A DNA stretch of 64,000 nucleotides from Haemaphysalis longicornis (GCA_013339765.2 CM023451.1:156113432-156177431); one strand, 5' to 3'. Positions 52,260-63,026 are shown, counted from the stretch's first letter. Numbers and translations are program-made. The notes: generated from the letters alone by a model not told the origin.

Positions 52260-52690
52260 TATGGGCTTTAACACACAGATGCTACACCTGGGGCGGTATT
52301 CTCAAGTTTTGTCCCTTTTGCGTACCTTTCAAAAGTGTCCCTTTTGGCAAGCCCTGATTGGCTAAAAGCAAACAACCGGAAGTGACGTAACGCAAGCGCG
52401 GCAAACCTACTGCCAACGCTCACTGCTTAACCGGAAGTACGTCACGAGGAAGGGGTGCAAAAGGGACGTTTTCAAAAGAGGCAGTTACGAGAATACCGCC
52501 CTTGGGCTGTAAGGCATGCCGTAGCAGAGGGCTCCGGCTTCAGTCAGACCGCATGGGGATTCATAACGCGCGCCGAAATCTAGACGCACGGGTGTTTTCG
52601 CTTTTCGCCTCCATCTGAAACGCAGTCGCCGCGGTCGGGATCGATCCCTCGTCCTTGGGCTCAGCTGCTCAACTACCAAACATCAGCTTG
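52260..52690 (-). mobile_element. tRNA-derived SINE, copy 4, split by a MITE
   Basis: The SINE head and body lie at 52502-52690. In SINE sense the B box is GGATCGATCCC and the body has CGCGCGTTATGAATCCCC. The SINE 3-prime part continues at about 52260-52290 (TTAACACACAGATGCTACACCTGG). Compare the uninterrupted copy 3, which reads TTAACACGCCAAAACTACACC straight into TAGGTTATGAG. The 211-bp MITE between the two pieces accounts for the gap. Target duplications of the SINE were not clear. Confidence 0.75.
52291..52501. mobile_element. 211-bp MITE with perfect 13-bp inverted ends
   Basis: The left end GGGCGGTATTCTC (52291-52303) is the exact complement of 52489-52501. A second inverted block, TCCCTTTTGCG/TCCCTTTTGCA, lies inside each end. 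There is no coding capacity. Inside are CTGATTGGCT (inverted CCAAT), ACCGGAAGT at 52375-52383 running into TGACGTAA, and ACCGGAAGT at 52430-52438 followed by ACGTCA. The target duplication is short or eroded (CTGG/CTTGG). The superfamily is not identified. Confidence 0.78.
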
Positions 52691-53101
52691 CCTCGAAACC
52701 ACGTCCTGGATCTTCGTTATATTTCACCAGACGGACGGCTTCGACGCTTTGACGGTGGCCGTGAGGAAACGGTGAGCACCCCCGGGCGTTAGTTTTTCAG
52801 TTGGGATCCAGGGCGAGCGAAGGCACGCGCGGCTTGTTAGGCACGCCCAGGACGTTCTTTTTTCAATGAGGCTCCAGATACCACCGTCTCGAAATGTTTC
52901 GCTACTATCCAAGGAACCCTCCGTGTTATAAGCTGTAACAGGCTCACCCAAGGCGCACATTCTGCCAAAACAACACTGCTGCCTTGGCAAAGCGAGCCCA
53001 AGAAATCGATGTGTACAGTGACGCAAGCCTCGGCACATCCCGGAATGGACCTCCCTGACCTCCTAATTATTCATTGTCACACGCCATCCACGTACCACAT
53101 A
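52691..53101. other. Unassigned gene-free DNA
   Basis: A minus-strand frame of 104 codons without known homology; nothing else. Confidence 0.4.
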
Positions 53102-53713
53102 CAGTGGAACCATGGCGAATTATCGGCTATAGCCAACAAAGTACTAGCTTTGGTCGGTCACGCTTTATTTCAATGACACTTGTTCTTTTTAACGAAATTG
53201 AGATCGTGAGAGCTGCGCGCGATATCCAATATAACCAAGAAATATTCCACCAGGAGTCTGAGAAGCTACTGATAAAAAAAAAGAAACGAAAAGCACCCGC
53301 CGTCTGTAACTGCAGGAGTAAAATGGTCCTTTTGTTCGTGGACACTGAAAAACTTCTTCCTGTTCAGTGCTGTGAGTAGCCAACAGAGGGAGGTCACATC
53401 CAGCAAATAAATAAATAGGCAGCCCTGTTTTGCCAAGTTAACTTTGATCAGTTGTAATTTCACGGACTCATCTTCCGGTTGACTGAGGTTTAAATAAATA
53501 AGGTTAAATAAATAAATAAGGTCGGAGGTTTATATAAACATTTATAATGAACTCGAAGCTTCAAAAAATGCATTTTTGTATCAACTATTTTTGCGGGAGC
53601 CAGAGGTTGGATTTGCTATAGCCAATTTTTTACGTCTACTTTTAAAGCGAATATCGGATATAACGAACAAATTTTCTGTCCCTATACTACTTCGTTATAA
53701 CGAGGTTCGACTG
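53102..53713. mobile_element. Possible pogo/Tigger-type MITE
   Basis: The left starts CAGTGGAACCATGG right after a TA. The reverse complement of the right starts CAGTCGAACCTCG, then TTATAACGAAG, the classic pogo-type terminal box. TATAACGAAC recurs near 53660. A 101-codon plus frame overlaps the left end but has no transposase motif. Two separate fragments, not one element, remain possible. A TAAATAAATAAGG duplication sits near 53490-53520. Confidence 0.4.
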
Positions 53714-54697
53714 CACTACTATTACAGAAGCTCACCTATACGTTATCATTCATGCACTCGACTTCCCCATGTTCGACTTTACATTGACCTCCCTTCCCCT
53801 CCCCGTCAATTTCTATCCCCTACTGATTCTTTCGAAGCCTCACAAACCGTCAACCACCCGATCTTCACCAACCCACTTTCCCCCAAACTACTGTGTCAGC
53901 TAACTACCTTCAGCCGCAACAGCACTGACGTTCGCATTGCGTAAACCAATCCCTTTTAGGACTCGACTCATCCGCATTGAAATCACTGATGCGACCCGTG
54001 GGGTGGTATGATCGAAAATAATCCACATTCCGAGGCAGTCTAAGCACGCGTAAGCACTTGATAAAATTCTGAATGCGATAGCATTATTGCGCCATTCACC
54101 GCCTGTGAGGCTTTGCTTCCGCCCCGTGTTCTCCAAGGGCTTCGCTCTATGGTCTCTTGAGACGATTTCTTTGTGACCCGCATCGACCTTACGTCTTCTA
54201 CTGGCTTCGATATATGTCCTACGCGCAACGCCACAGCTTCCCCCCCCCCCCCCCTTACATCTGGGTTAAATCGCGTGCCATTGAACGGCTAGTGCTTCAA
54301 ATACACGTGGAAGCTACTTGAGTTTTAATATGAGGACATCGAAATCTATTAAACCTAGCCTAATACAACGGCGCTGTAAAACGCATTCAGTGAATGTTTG
54401 CCCTAGGTACAGGTGAAGCCATGCATACGCTAAAGTGAAAAAAGAATATGCACACCTCCGTCTAACGGATACGATGGTTGAACGAAAAGCTTTCTCGTGA
54501 GAGATTCCTTGGTTGTCGTCTGAGTTTGGATTTTGACTCGCAGACGGTGCAAACTTTGACTCGTTGAGCTTTGAGTTTGCACTCACGCAGTTTGGACTTT
54601 GATTGCAGCGGCTTTGAGTTTTACCCTTCGCCATTTGATTTCGCAAGAAGGAAGCTTCGCATTCAACCACCGTCTTCTTTCAATCATCTTTGTTGGA
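53714..54697. other. Unassigned gene-free DNA
   Basis: Contains a 15-base C run at 54240-54254; nothing else is recognised. Confidence 0.45.
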
Positions 54698-54802
54698 ATG
54701 ACGTAATTTAATAGGCGTAGGCTTCGTAACGCTTGGGACTCAGGTTCAATTCCGACAACGGGAAGCGTTTTTTTCTTCAGTTCACCCACAATCATCATCA
54801 TG
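54698..54802 (+). mobile_element. Short tRNA-derived SINE with ATC tail
   Basis: A plus-strand element of about 105 bp. A B box GGTTCAATTCC lies at 54743-54753, about 45 bases after the start, and a (ATC)3-4 tail ends it. GTTGGA flanks it on both sides (54692-54697 and 54803-54808), a short possible target duplication. The ATC tail is the type carried by the LINEs at 2781 and 58768, so one of those families may have mobilised it. Confidence 0.55.
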
Positions 54803-54808
54803 GTTGGA

Positions 54809-56039
54809 GAAAGTTGTCTTTCCTGCAGGGCATTTTGGGTGGTCTACAGACGACATCGGCGATAGGCTGAAAGCTTCGCTTTAATAAATACAGCAGGAAT
54901 TCAAAGCACACTAGGTTGTCCACATATTGGTTGTCCGCATATTGACATTACTTCGAATCGTTGTGAACATACTGCACAAAGATCGGTATCCGCTACAGCG
55001 GTGTATCACCGTTTGCCGTCACGAAGTCTTTAATCCCCCGGTGGGAGTTTATTATACTGTTCTCTGGTCGAATACGCGAACGCCAGGACTGACGCCCTGC
55101 TAAGAATGTTTCACCCGCCCCAATCTGACGGGAATCAAAAGATATTGTCTATGAAGGCGAAGAGGACGCGAATAGCTAGACATGTTGCTAGACAATTGGG
55201 CTCATAACCACTCACTCCTTCCATTCGGAATAACTCAGGCCAGCCTCATAATAAACAAATTCTAGCACCACCAGCTACATCGCAAAGATGAGATTGTTGA
55301 AAGATATGTCCTCGCATTATTCAACAGGTAATTTGAGGTCGTGAAACTAAAAAAATAATGGCGGTTCAGAAATATTTTCATCAGGACTGGGAGAAGGTGG
55401 TTTTGAAGATCAGGAGCATTGAAAAGGCCTTACTGCTGAGATAGTGAGTGTAGATTGGACCCGTGTGTGTCCATGCGAAATAATCTGTCTAGATAGGGCG
55501 TGAGATGGTCATTGTCACGCGACAACCCCGCTGCTACTGCGGCAGTCATCGATACGCGGTCTATAGCAAGGGATAGCGGATAAACACTCGCCGGCGTAGT
55601 AATACAAGGATCAGCTGCGGTGACAGAAATAGGGCATGGTCGGATCCCCACAAAAGATGAAGCATGTGCACCGTGCGAACGCAGTTGGGACAGCACCGCA
55701 TATTTACCTTTGTTTTCAACGATAGGGGCTACTGGCGGGGTACGCTAATCTCCGCAATATGCAGTTGCTTTCGGCGAGCGGCTAACATCAGAGTTCAAAG
55801 CTTTTCGCTCTTTTTGCTTGAATGCGTGTGTCAGTTCCCAGAACGCCTTTTATTTAGTTATTATCTGTGTAGCGTATATTTTGGCCAACCGCACATGGTT
55901 TTCCGCCATCGATTTTTTTGTGTCGCTTTTTGGCCGTCACTTTTCTAGCGTCACTTTTCTATGCCGATTTCATCGCAGGGGCTATAATACAATAGGAAAA
56001 TTCTGTGCTGTGAGTAAAGCGCCATTTGATCCGAAGGTA
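54809..56039. other. Unassigned gene-free DNA
   Basis: No homology was recognised on either strand. Confidence 0.4.
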
Positions 56040-56215
56040 CAGTAAAACTTCCTTATAACAGAATCACTTCATTCAAAATCTTGCTTTGTTCGCAGTGTTT
56101 CATATTTTTCGCAGCAATGCATTGGGAGGAATTTAGATTAGCATTTAGGAAATTAATGACCATAACGAAGTCAAAATTCTGTCAAGAAACTTCTTTATAA
56201 AAGGGTTTAATCAAC
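56040..56215 (+). mobile_element. Decayed pogo-like MITE fragment
   Basis: Starts CAGTAAAACTTCCTTATAAC immediately after TA. It is collinear with 34667-34760 and contains a second ACTTCTTTATAAAAG box near 56190. No coding capacity. Confidence 0.45.
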
Positions 56216-56360
56216 CCGGCTACCAAATCGTTCCACTTCAAGTACGGCTGGGCAACTTCATGCATGCAACGCCCCTCAGCGCGAAGAAAACTCCGTTCAC
56301 ATGCCAGTATGCTATCGTATTTCGACGTCATTTGTCGCTATGCAAGCACTGAGTCCTTAA

Positions 56361-56430
56361 AGGCGCTAGTCATTTTTGGATTACCTAAATGAGAAACTTT
56401 CGGCTTGTCTGTCTGTCTGCTACTTGATTG
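56361..56430 (+). repeat. Second copy of the CTGT-cradle repeat
   Basis: Aligns with 47015-47080, with matching GCGCTAGTC/GACGATAGTC, TTACCTAAA/CTACTTAAA and a following CTGT run. Confidence 0.45.
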
Positions 56431-58036
56431 AACTGCCCGCACAGAGAACAATAGCAAGAACGCTTGAATATGAAGCATGTAGAGGCACGACTGCCCCAAA
56501 CTATGAAAACTGCTGGCATGGTTCCTACATGTCCGCGTTATGCAGCGCAAACGAACAGTTTTTTTATCGTTTTGCTTATAAATCCTGCACTCCGCTCACG
56601 ACTAGAAAACCTGGTGGAAGGATTGGAGCGCGACGTTTACGCTTCCACACCACGTCGAAAGATCACGCGAAAAGAGAACGACCCCATCACTGCGCATTCA
56701 CGGCGACGACATGTCTTGGTACAACTGTAAGTCTAAAATATGTGAGTGAATGACTAAAGAATCGCATCAAAATTTGTTAGAGTGTCCCCGTACGTGCGTT
56801 GCAAAATGACATCGGTTTATATATAGCCAGTGTCGTGCGTGGTCGTGTTGTGGTAATGTCATGCCCGCGCGTACACAGACAGTTGTAGTATTTCACTCCC
56901 TTATTCCGATTTGTTCGAAAATTTATAAGCGTTACAAAAAATCAGCTGACGGGGTGCACGGTACGGCACAGGGCTTCTTTTTTAGATACGTTGCCCATTC
57001 CATTATCCCCCCCCCACCCCATCTCCTCCCTCCCTCCCCCGCCCCCCTCCCCCGCTTACTTTCCGGGAAGCTTGTGCGCGACCCTGCGTTTATCAACAAT
57101 AACAATTATAGCCGGGAACAACTTCCTGTGGCAATGGAGAAAGATATGGGGGCGGGGGAAAGGGAGCTAACTGCAGTGTGTTACTGCGCCAAAGTAGTTC
57201 CCGATGAACTAGTTTCGGTTTCAGTTTCGGCGCGATTGATACGCATTGGCTACACTTTGTAGCATGAGCTCCGCGGTTGAGTTCCCTCAACTACGATCAT
57301 CCAGCACGCAGGTATAATCGCGTCTCCTTCCCCATGGTTCATTTGTTCGTAAACAGAAGCCAACGCTTTGACTATACCGTCCAACTCTGTTTCGTACAGA
57401 AGTAACGTGAATTTGTGATTATTCTCAGCGCTGCAGTTTCGAGGGAATGCACTGATCTGTAAACTCTTCTGGAGCTGAAAACTGGGCAGCAACACCAACT
57501 TGTGTAGCGTGCTTACATAGCGTGGGCGCGGTACACCGAAGAGCAGCACGCATACACGTTTATGCACACGCTCGCTTGCGCCGGCAAACTGGCTAACCGA
57601 ACGTATTGCGGCAACGGCTGAGAGTCTCGGTTGCATCGGTCTCACTTGGGCGTACACTTTTCATACTACTTGCTTGGTTTGTTTTGGAGCTTCTGTTTCT
57701 CAAGCTTTTTAAAAATCTTTTGCGGAGAATGAGGTGGCGAGCTGCCGAGCGGCCGAAAGCCGTCAACGAGGATGCCGCCTTTCTTATTAATATTTTTTTT
57801 TTCGGAAGAGAACCTTAGGGACACTCGTGGCGACCGCCGCAACCAAGATATCTGAAAATCTAAAGATAATGTTCTCTGTTTCACATATTCTGGCTAGCAA
57901 TGTAGTGCCACTATCAATCCATGGCTAAAAAATACCAACTATATATTTTTCACATTGCTTTGGTTACAGCCAGCCAACTATTTTTGTTGAACTACTTCCA
58001 GCTGCGCACCGAAATGGCGTGAATCGGCTCTGTAGC
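56431..58036. other. Unassigned DNA with a C-rich G-quadruplex-prone block
   Basis: 57007-57055 is nearly all C with T or A interruptions, so the minus strand has repeated G5/G6 runs. A plus frame of 133 codons (56861-57262) spans it and has no known domain. Confidence 0.45.
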
Positions 58037-58038
58037 CT

Positions 58039-58101
<63 letters not shown>

Positions 58102-58178
58102 TTTGTTTGTTTGTTTGTTTGTTTGTTTGTTTGTTTGTTTGTTGTTTGTTTGTTTGTTTGTTTGTTTGTTTGTTTGTT
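58037..58178 (+). repeat. Compound (ATTT)n-(GTTT)n microsatellite
   Basis: About 68 bases of ATTT units switch cleanly to about 75 bases of GTTT units. An imperfect hairpin follows at once. Confidence 0.95.
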
Positions 58179-58185
58179 CGTTCAA

Positions 58186-58227
58186 AATACCCCGATAGAC
58201 CCCCGTGAGGGGGTCTTAAGGGGTATT
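58186..58227. repeat. Stem-loop next to the ATTT/GTTT tail
   Basis: 19-base arms match at 16 positions around a GTGA loop; both arms carry CCCC/GGGG blocks. Position beside a simple-repeat tail suggests a retroelement 3-prime end in minus orientation, but no ORF adjoins it. Confidence 0.55.
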
Positions 58228-58767
58228 GTTAATCCGCATTTTTAGCCTTGTCTGTATTGCCACAGAAACTAGTGCCCGTGTATAGACAAGTACACCGTAA
58301 CTTTTATTACGAGTGGTATCGGACGAGGAGGGTGGTTTGGGACCGTGCGCGTCTGCATGTCTGTGCAGGCGCGCACAAATGTGCAGACTGTGCATATGAT
58401 TGCACAAAACAATTTTGCACTCTTGTTTTTTTTCCTTGATGGCCTCGATGTCCTTATCTCGCTATAAAGGCTATTCGTTTATGTTGCTACGTGCTCAGTG
58501 TTTCCAATTGTGATATGTGGATGGTTTTATTGCCGGCCGCAGCGCTATATCCCCCCCTACCCCACACCTACCCTGTGTCTTGTTTAAATGGGTGGAAGGG
58601 AACTATGTTTACTCTATTTAACGGCATTGCAATTTTGCAAAATACATACATCATTATTTCGTCCTGCGTAGGTACAATTGTGTTTTTATATTTACAAAAC
58701 GGGAGTTTAAAGCTGAACAAATCTTCCCTATGGCAAACGGTGCATTTCAGTTTGATATGGTAGTTCC

Positions 58768-59768
58768 GATGATGATGATGATTCCTATTGGTTTCCCCTT
58801 TGAAGGGGGGTATGACATGTCATCTTACCAAAAAGGACTAATATAACCATGTTTTACACTCTTGGTTTAAAACTAGCGCTGCTTAGGGCAAGCACTAAAG
58901 CTTTTTAGGCCCGAAATACTTTCTTTTCCCTGTTACAGGTTGTAACTGTCCTAGGCAATATACCCCTCTCTGCTTTTCGTCCACCAGCATTCTAATCTTC
59001 TTTCCGTCCCCTCGACAGCCTTGAAGTTAACTTCCTCTCTGATACCCTTAAATCCTAGGGCTTCTGAAAGCCCAATATTTCCTTCATGTAGATTTGGATG
59101 GATACCCTCACATTCTAACACTATGTGCCACATAGTTTCTGTTTCTTTTCCGCAGATCACGCATACCCCATCATTTTGTGAATACTTCCCCACAAAACTC
59201 TTTGTTCGCAGGCAACTTGCTCTAGCCTCAAAAAGCAAAGCACTGCCCTGGGAATTATCGTAGAAATTTTCCTTTCTGATGTTAATCTTCTAAGCCCTGT
59301 ACATCTCTAACGACGTTTCAGCTTCCATTTTTTCCCTCCATTTATTCGTTTCAATCTGCCTTGCCTCTTTTTTGGTTACCTTGGCTGTTTTGGATTCCCC
59401 ACTGTTCTTTCCGTATTTCATCGTTAGCCTTCTAGTCTTCCTTAACCACTGCGTGTCCACGATTTTCAAGTAAAGGTACCTAAAAATCTTAGCTGCCCAC
59501 CTTCGTTGATCCATTGCCCTCAACCTCATCTCAAAGCATATTTTACTCTGAGCTTCTCTAACTTCAAACGACGCCCAGCCCATATCTCCCTGAACTGCTT
59601 CGTTAGTTGTTTTTCCATGCGCGCCTAAGGCCAAACGTCCTACCGTTCTCTGGTTTACTTCAAGGCCTGATAGAACGTCTGATTTTAAGCAGAGTACAGC
59701 ATTCGCAAACGTGAGACCCGGAACCATTACTCCTTTCCGCATTCCTCTTTCTACTTCATATTTGTTAT

Positions 59769-59800
<32 letters not shown>

Positions 59801-60720
59801 AGAGCTCTATGCTTCATTATAGCTGCGTTTCGCTTTCCCCTAACCTTAAGTTGCACCTCGTGAGTACTTAAGTAGTTATCCCCTTCGTTTATCCACACTC
59901 CCAAATATTTATATTCCTTCACTATAGGTAATTCGCCTTGCTGGATAGACACTACGTCGCTGGTAGCGTCAGTGAAAACCATTATTCCTGATTTTTCTGC
60001 ACTGAAATTTAACCCGAGGTCAGTGGCTTCCTGGCCGCAAATATTTATTAGCCGCCGCTGCATATCGGTTTGGTTATCAGCTAAAAGAACAATGTCGTCG
60101 GCGTATAACATTCCCGGAATATGCTGTTGTACCACTTCGCCTTGCAGCATATGGGTTAGGCTAAACCCTAGTTGACTTTCTTCCAGTTTCTTTTCTAACC
60201 CTGCCATGTAAAGCATGAACAGTATTGGGCTCAAAGGGCATCCCTGTTTCAGTCCCCGATGGATGTTGACGTGCTGGGCGCATTCCTGTCCTTCCCAAGT
60301 AAGGTGCACTCTATTGTCTTTATAGATTGCTATAAGGAACTGTACTAACTCGTCATCTAATCCCTGGAGTTTCAGCATTCTCCACAGCCGTTCTCTGTTT
60401 ACGTTGTCATATGCCCCTTTAACGCCCAAGAACGTAATCCATAGTGGTCTATTCTGTGCTTTCGCAATTTCTATGCATTGCGTTATCACGAACAGATTGT
60501 CATCCAGTCGCCTGTCTTGTCTAAATCCATCCTGCAGTTCCCCAAGTATTTCATTTTCTTCCGTCCATGCTTGAATTTCTGATTTTATCACCTGCATTAC
60601 GAATCTATCCACCACTGACGTTAGTGTGAGTGGTCTGTATGAATCAATACTGGCTTTGTCTCCTCTGCGTTTATATATTAAATTCATCCTACTTTCTAAC
60701 CATAGTTCGACCAAAAAATT
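58768..60720 (-). mobile_element. 5-prime-truncated LINE with YADD reverse transcriptase
   Basis: A minus-strand LINE keeps the RT and C-terminal part of its ORF, a short 3-prime UTR and a (ATC)n tail at 58768-58782. The endonuclease and everything before RT block 0 is missing. The left limit of homology is about 60710-60735, where it meets a tRNA-like sequence. It is a different family from the LINE at 2781-9134: it lacks RNase H, and its active site is YADD, not YVDD. Target duplications were not found. Clade is not assigned. Confidence 0.85.
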
Positions 60721-60777
60721 TTGTTTTGGATTCATGATTGCGATTCGCAAACCATGCCAGAAAAAGCAGCACCCCAC
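58951..60777 (-). pseudogene. LINE ORF2: reverse transcriptase plus C-terminal knuckle
   Basis: The long frame (60777-59290) shows SYRPLTLTSVVDRF at residue 46, GFRQDRRLDDN at 84, motif A ITFLGVKGAYDN at 114, GLKQGCPLSP at 175 and MLYADDIVLLAD at 223. In motif A the usual catalytic Asp (FLDVKGAYDN in relatives) is Gly. A Gly run at about residue 327 is encoded by the 31-base C tract. A single in-frame TAG at 59290-59292 interrupts it. The same frame continues past the stop to KYSQNDGVCVICGKETETMW and on to HIVLEC, a CX2CX8HX4C knuckle, ending at 58951. The first ~20 residues come from the adjoining non-LINE DNA. Confidence 0.85.
59770..59800 (+). repeat. 31-base poly-C inside the LINE ORF
   Basis: Lies between codons for ALG and YNKYEV. 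Its length keeps the minus-strand frame open through a poly-Gly run. Confidence 0.95.
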
Positions 60778-60840
60778 CGGGATTTGAACTCGCGACGTTG
60801 ATTGAGCGGGCGGAGGCTTTAGTCCGCTGCGTCATGAATG
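60770..60840 (-). mobile_element. tRNA-like SINE head joined to the LINE
   Basis: In minus sense it reads TGACGCAGCGG, matching an A box, and about 40 bases later GAGTTCAAATCCCGG, matching a B box. It resembles a tRNA-derived SINE head of a type different from copies 1-4. The 50 bases between it and the LINE (60720-60769) have no assignment. It might be a SINE, a tRNA pseudogene, or the 5-prime part of a chimeric retrotransposon. Confidence 0.6.
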
Positions 60841-62017
60841 AACTAGCAATGACGCGGAAATAATCTGTATACTACGTTGAGATCCACCCTCTGTGTCACG
60901 TCAATGTTTTCTACCTGATTTCAAGGATTCCTGGCTGGTTAACTGAACATTTCATGAATAGTAGATGCGCAGTAAGGTTCCATGAAGCCCCCACCATAGC
61001 TGACCTCCAGCAACAGCACTGTTTCGGCTGCGACTGCGATTTCGCTCTGCGGGAATAGGGCTCGCCGTGCTTTTGTTTTACGCTATACGCCAAAAACTTT
61101 GGGTGATATTGACTCCTTATCACCTGATAAACCTTCAGTAACTCCTCTTCTGTTCTTCACTGAACGTTTGCTTTCTACAAGCGGTGCGGGTCGCACACGA
61201 TTATGCAGTTTGCATCCACGAGAAACCAATTTTCGCCAAAGCGAACGACCTAGGCGCCGTAAGCCGAACTACGGATCTTTTTGGCGCTAGTTGAGTTGGA
61301 TGAACTTCATGTGCCTAACCATATTTATTACACTCTAGGAACTAACAGAACAGAGCCGCAGTCATTACGGCACAAATGTTGTCGCGGCGGAGTTTTCGCT
61401 TCTCGATAGATTCCCGACGACCGTTCGGCCGATCGGTATTGTCGGCGTCTTCGGTCAGCGGGCCAGTCACAGCACGAGGACTTTCGAACGGCCGTCGTGT
61501 TCGTGTCGCCGTAGGCGTCATGGGACAAGGCGCTCTGCAAACTCGGACGTTGCATCGCCGTCGTGTCCTTGTCGTGTCGTAAAAAGATACATATGGACGA
61601 ACACGATAGCGTTTAACGTGCTGCAGGAAGCGCTAAATAATCAAAGTCTCCGCCGCTACCCGTCGACGCTGAGCAGGACGATGATTCTCTTCGCCGGAAG
61701 TGCGAAAAAAAGCCGTCAAATTTCAAAAATTCTGCTCCGTCACGCACTTGGGAGAATCGATGACGTACCTGCGGAAGGATGGTGGAGCCCAAAAATAGCA
61801 GAAAAGGGTGGAAATGCGGCAAAACAAAATGCAACGAAAGTGTGAGCTCTGCTCATAAAAATGTGATACTTTGCACAGATGACGTTGAACATGCCGCCTA
61901 TAATTCACTTAGTGTGCTCAAAACGCCTTCCAGGACCCCTTTGAATGATGGCGTGCAGTACGTGGATTTTTGCCGCCGTTCGGGAAAGCGGGATTTGTCG
62001 CGCAGGAAGCATAGTGT
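60841..62017. other. Unassigned gene-free DNA
   Basis: 61350-61600 is CpG-rich with repeated GTCGTGT words; no coding homology was recognised. Confidence 0.4.
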
Positions 62018-62115
62018 TACGTGGTTACCGGACAAATGACAATCCAAAGCGATATATTTACATGGGGTTGAACATCACAGCCCCCAGCAACACCACGCAC
62101 ATAGGCACCCATCTT
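62018..62115 (+). repeat. Imperfect direct repeat of about 100 bp, copy 1
   Basis: Shares GTTACG, GGACAAATGACA, ATATTTACATG and CATCACAGCCCC in order with 62579-62696, 561 bases downstream. The second copy has an insertion of about 15 bases. Confidence 0.55.
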
Positions 62116-62578
62116 CGACATTTTAGTCATCTCTTCGTGACATGGCCGCCTCGTCGACGGCGATGCTCTCGGTCGAGCAGGCAGTGCATGGGAAAGTACG
62201 TGGAATGACAATGACATGCAATGAAAAATGAGATGAGTGCATGTTTCCACGAATGAACGTAATGATCTCGATGAATCACGGCCCACGAACAGTGATGCCC
62301 GTCAACGCAGCTCAGAAAAGCCGAAAGCATTTGGAGATGCACCCGTGTCCTGGGAGGGGGAGCGGCATCGGGGTCAGTTCTGGTCACGGCTGGTCACTCC
62401 TCGCGTGGTCAAGGCGGGTCACCGGAGACACAGAGCTGCGGACATGGACGTGTCCATGAAGCTCCGGAGCTGGGGCCAGCCGACGCAATCGAGTAACCCT
62501 CAGGAAAACGCATCAGGCAGCCGAGACGGGCAATGCTTGATGGCCAGCATGGGGATGTATACTGTGCTTCTACCAAAA
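62116..62578. other. Interior between the two direct repeats
   Basis: No recognisable coding sequence; a 162-codon plus frame (62237-62725) that spans into copy 2 has no domain. Confidence 0.4.
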
Positions 62579-62696
62579 TGTTACGCGACGGCTGGACGAA
62601 TGACAGGAACAATGATTGGATGCGAAGCGACATATTTACATGATGTCCCCCATCACAGCGCCCAACAACGCCTCGTACAACGCACACAGCTTCGTC
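62579..62696 (+). repeat. Imperfect direct repeat of about 100 bp, copy 2
   Basis: Partner of 62018-62115. The pair could be divergent terminal repeats or repeat units of an unknown element. Confidence 0.55.
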
Positions 62697-62942
62697 GTGT
62701 CCGTCTTTTTTTTTTTTTGTTATAACATGAGGCATTCGGCTTAACAACAGTTCTACAGACCGTATCTCGCAGTCATCACGGCTAATAGTCCGCGTCAAAA
62801 GTATACAACCCAAACGGCCCTCGCAACGAGACGAAGAAAAAGCAGGCACATTATACGCTCACTAACAGCTCCCGAAGTGGACTTGACAAACAATGAAATA
62901 CATGACAGCTTACCGAACAAAAAAAGTGAGATTAGAGAGAGA

Positions 62943-62945
<3 letters not shown>

Positions 62946-63023
<78 letters not shown>
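62946..63023 (+). repeat. (GA)n microsatellite
   Basis: About 78 bases of GA dinucleotides. Confidence 0.97.

Positions 63024-63026
<3 letters not shown>

Noticed and set aside
60770..60840. A functional tRNA gene
   Set aside because: A and B boxes are present, but I could not fold acceptor and anticodon stems convincingly; a SINE or pseudogene head fits better.
62978..63023. Coding frames through the GA tract
   Set aside because: Microsatellite translation only.
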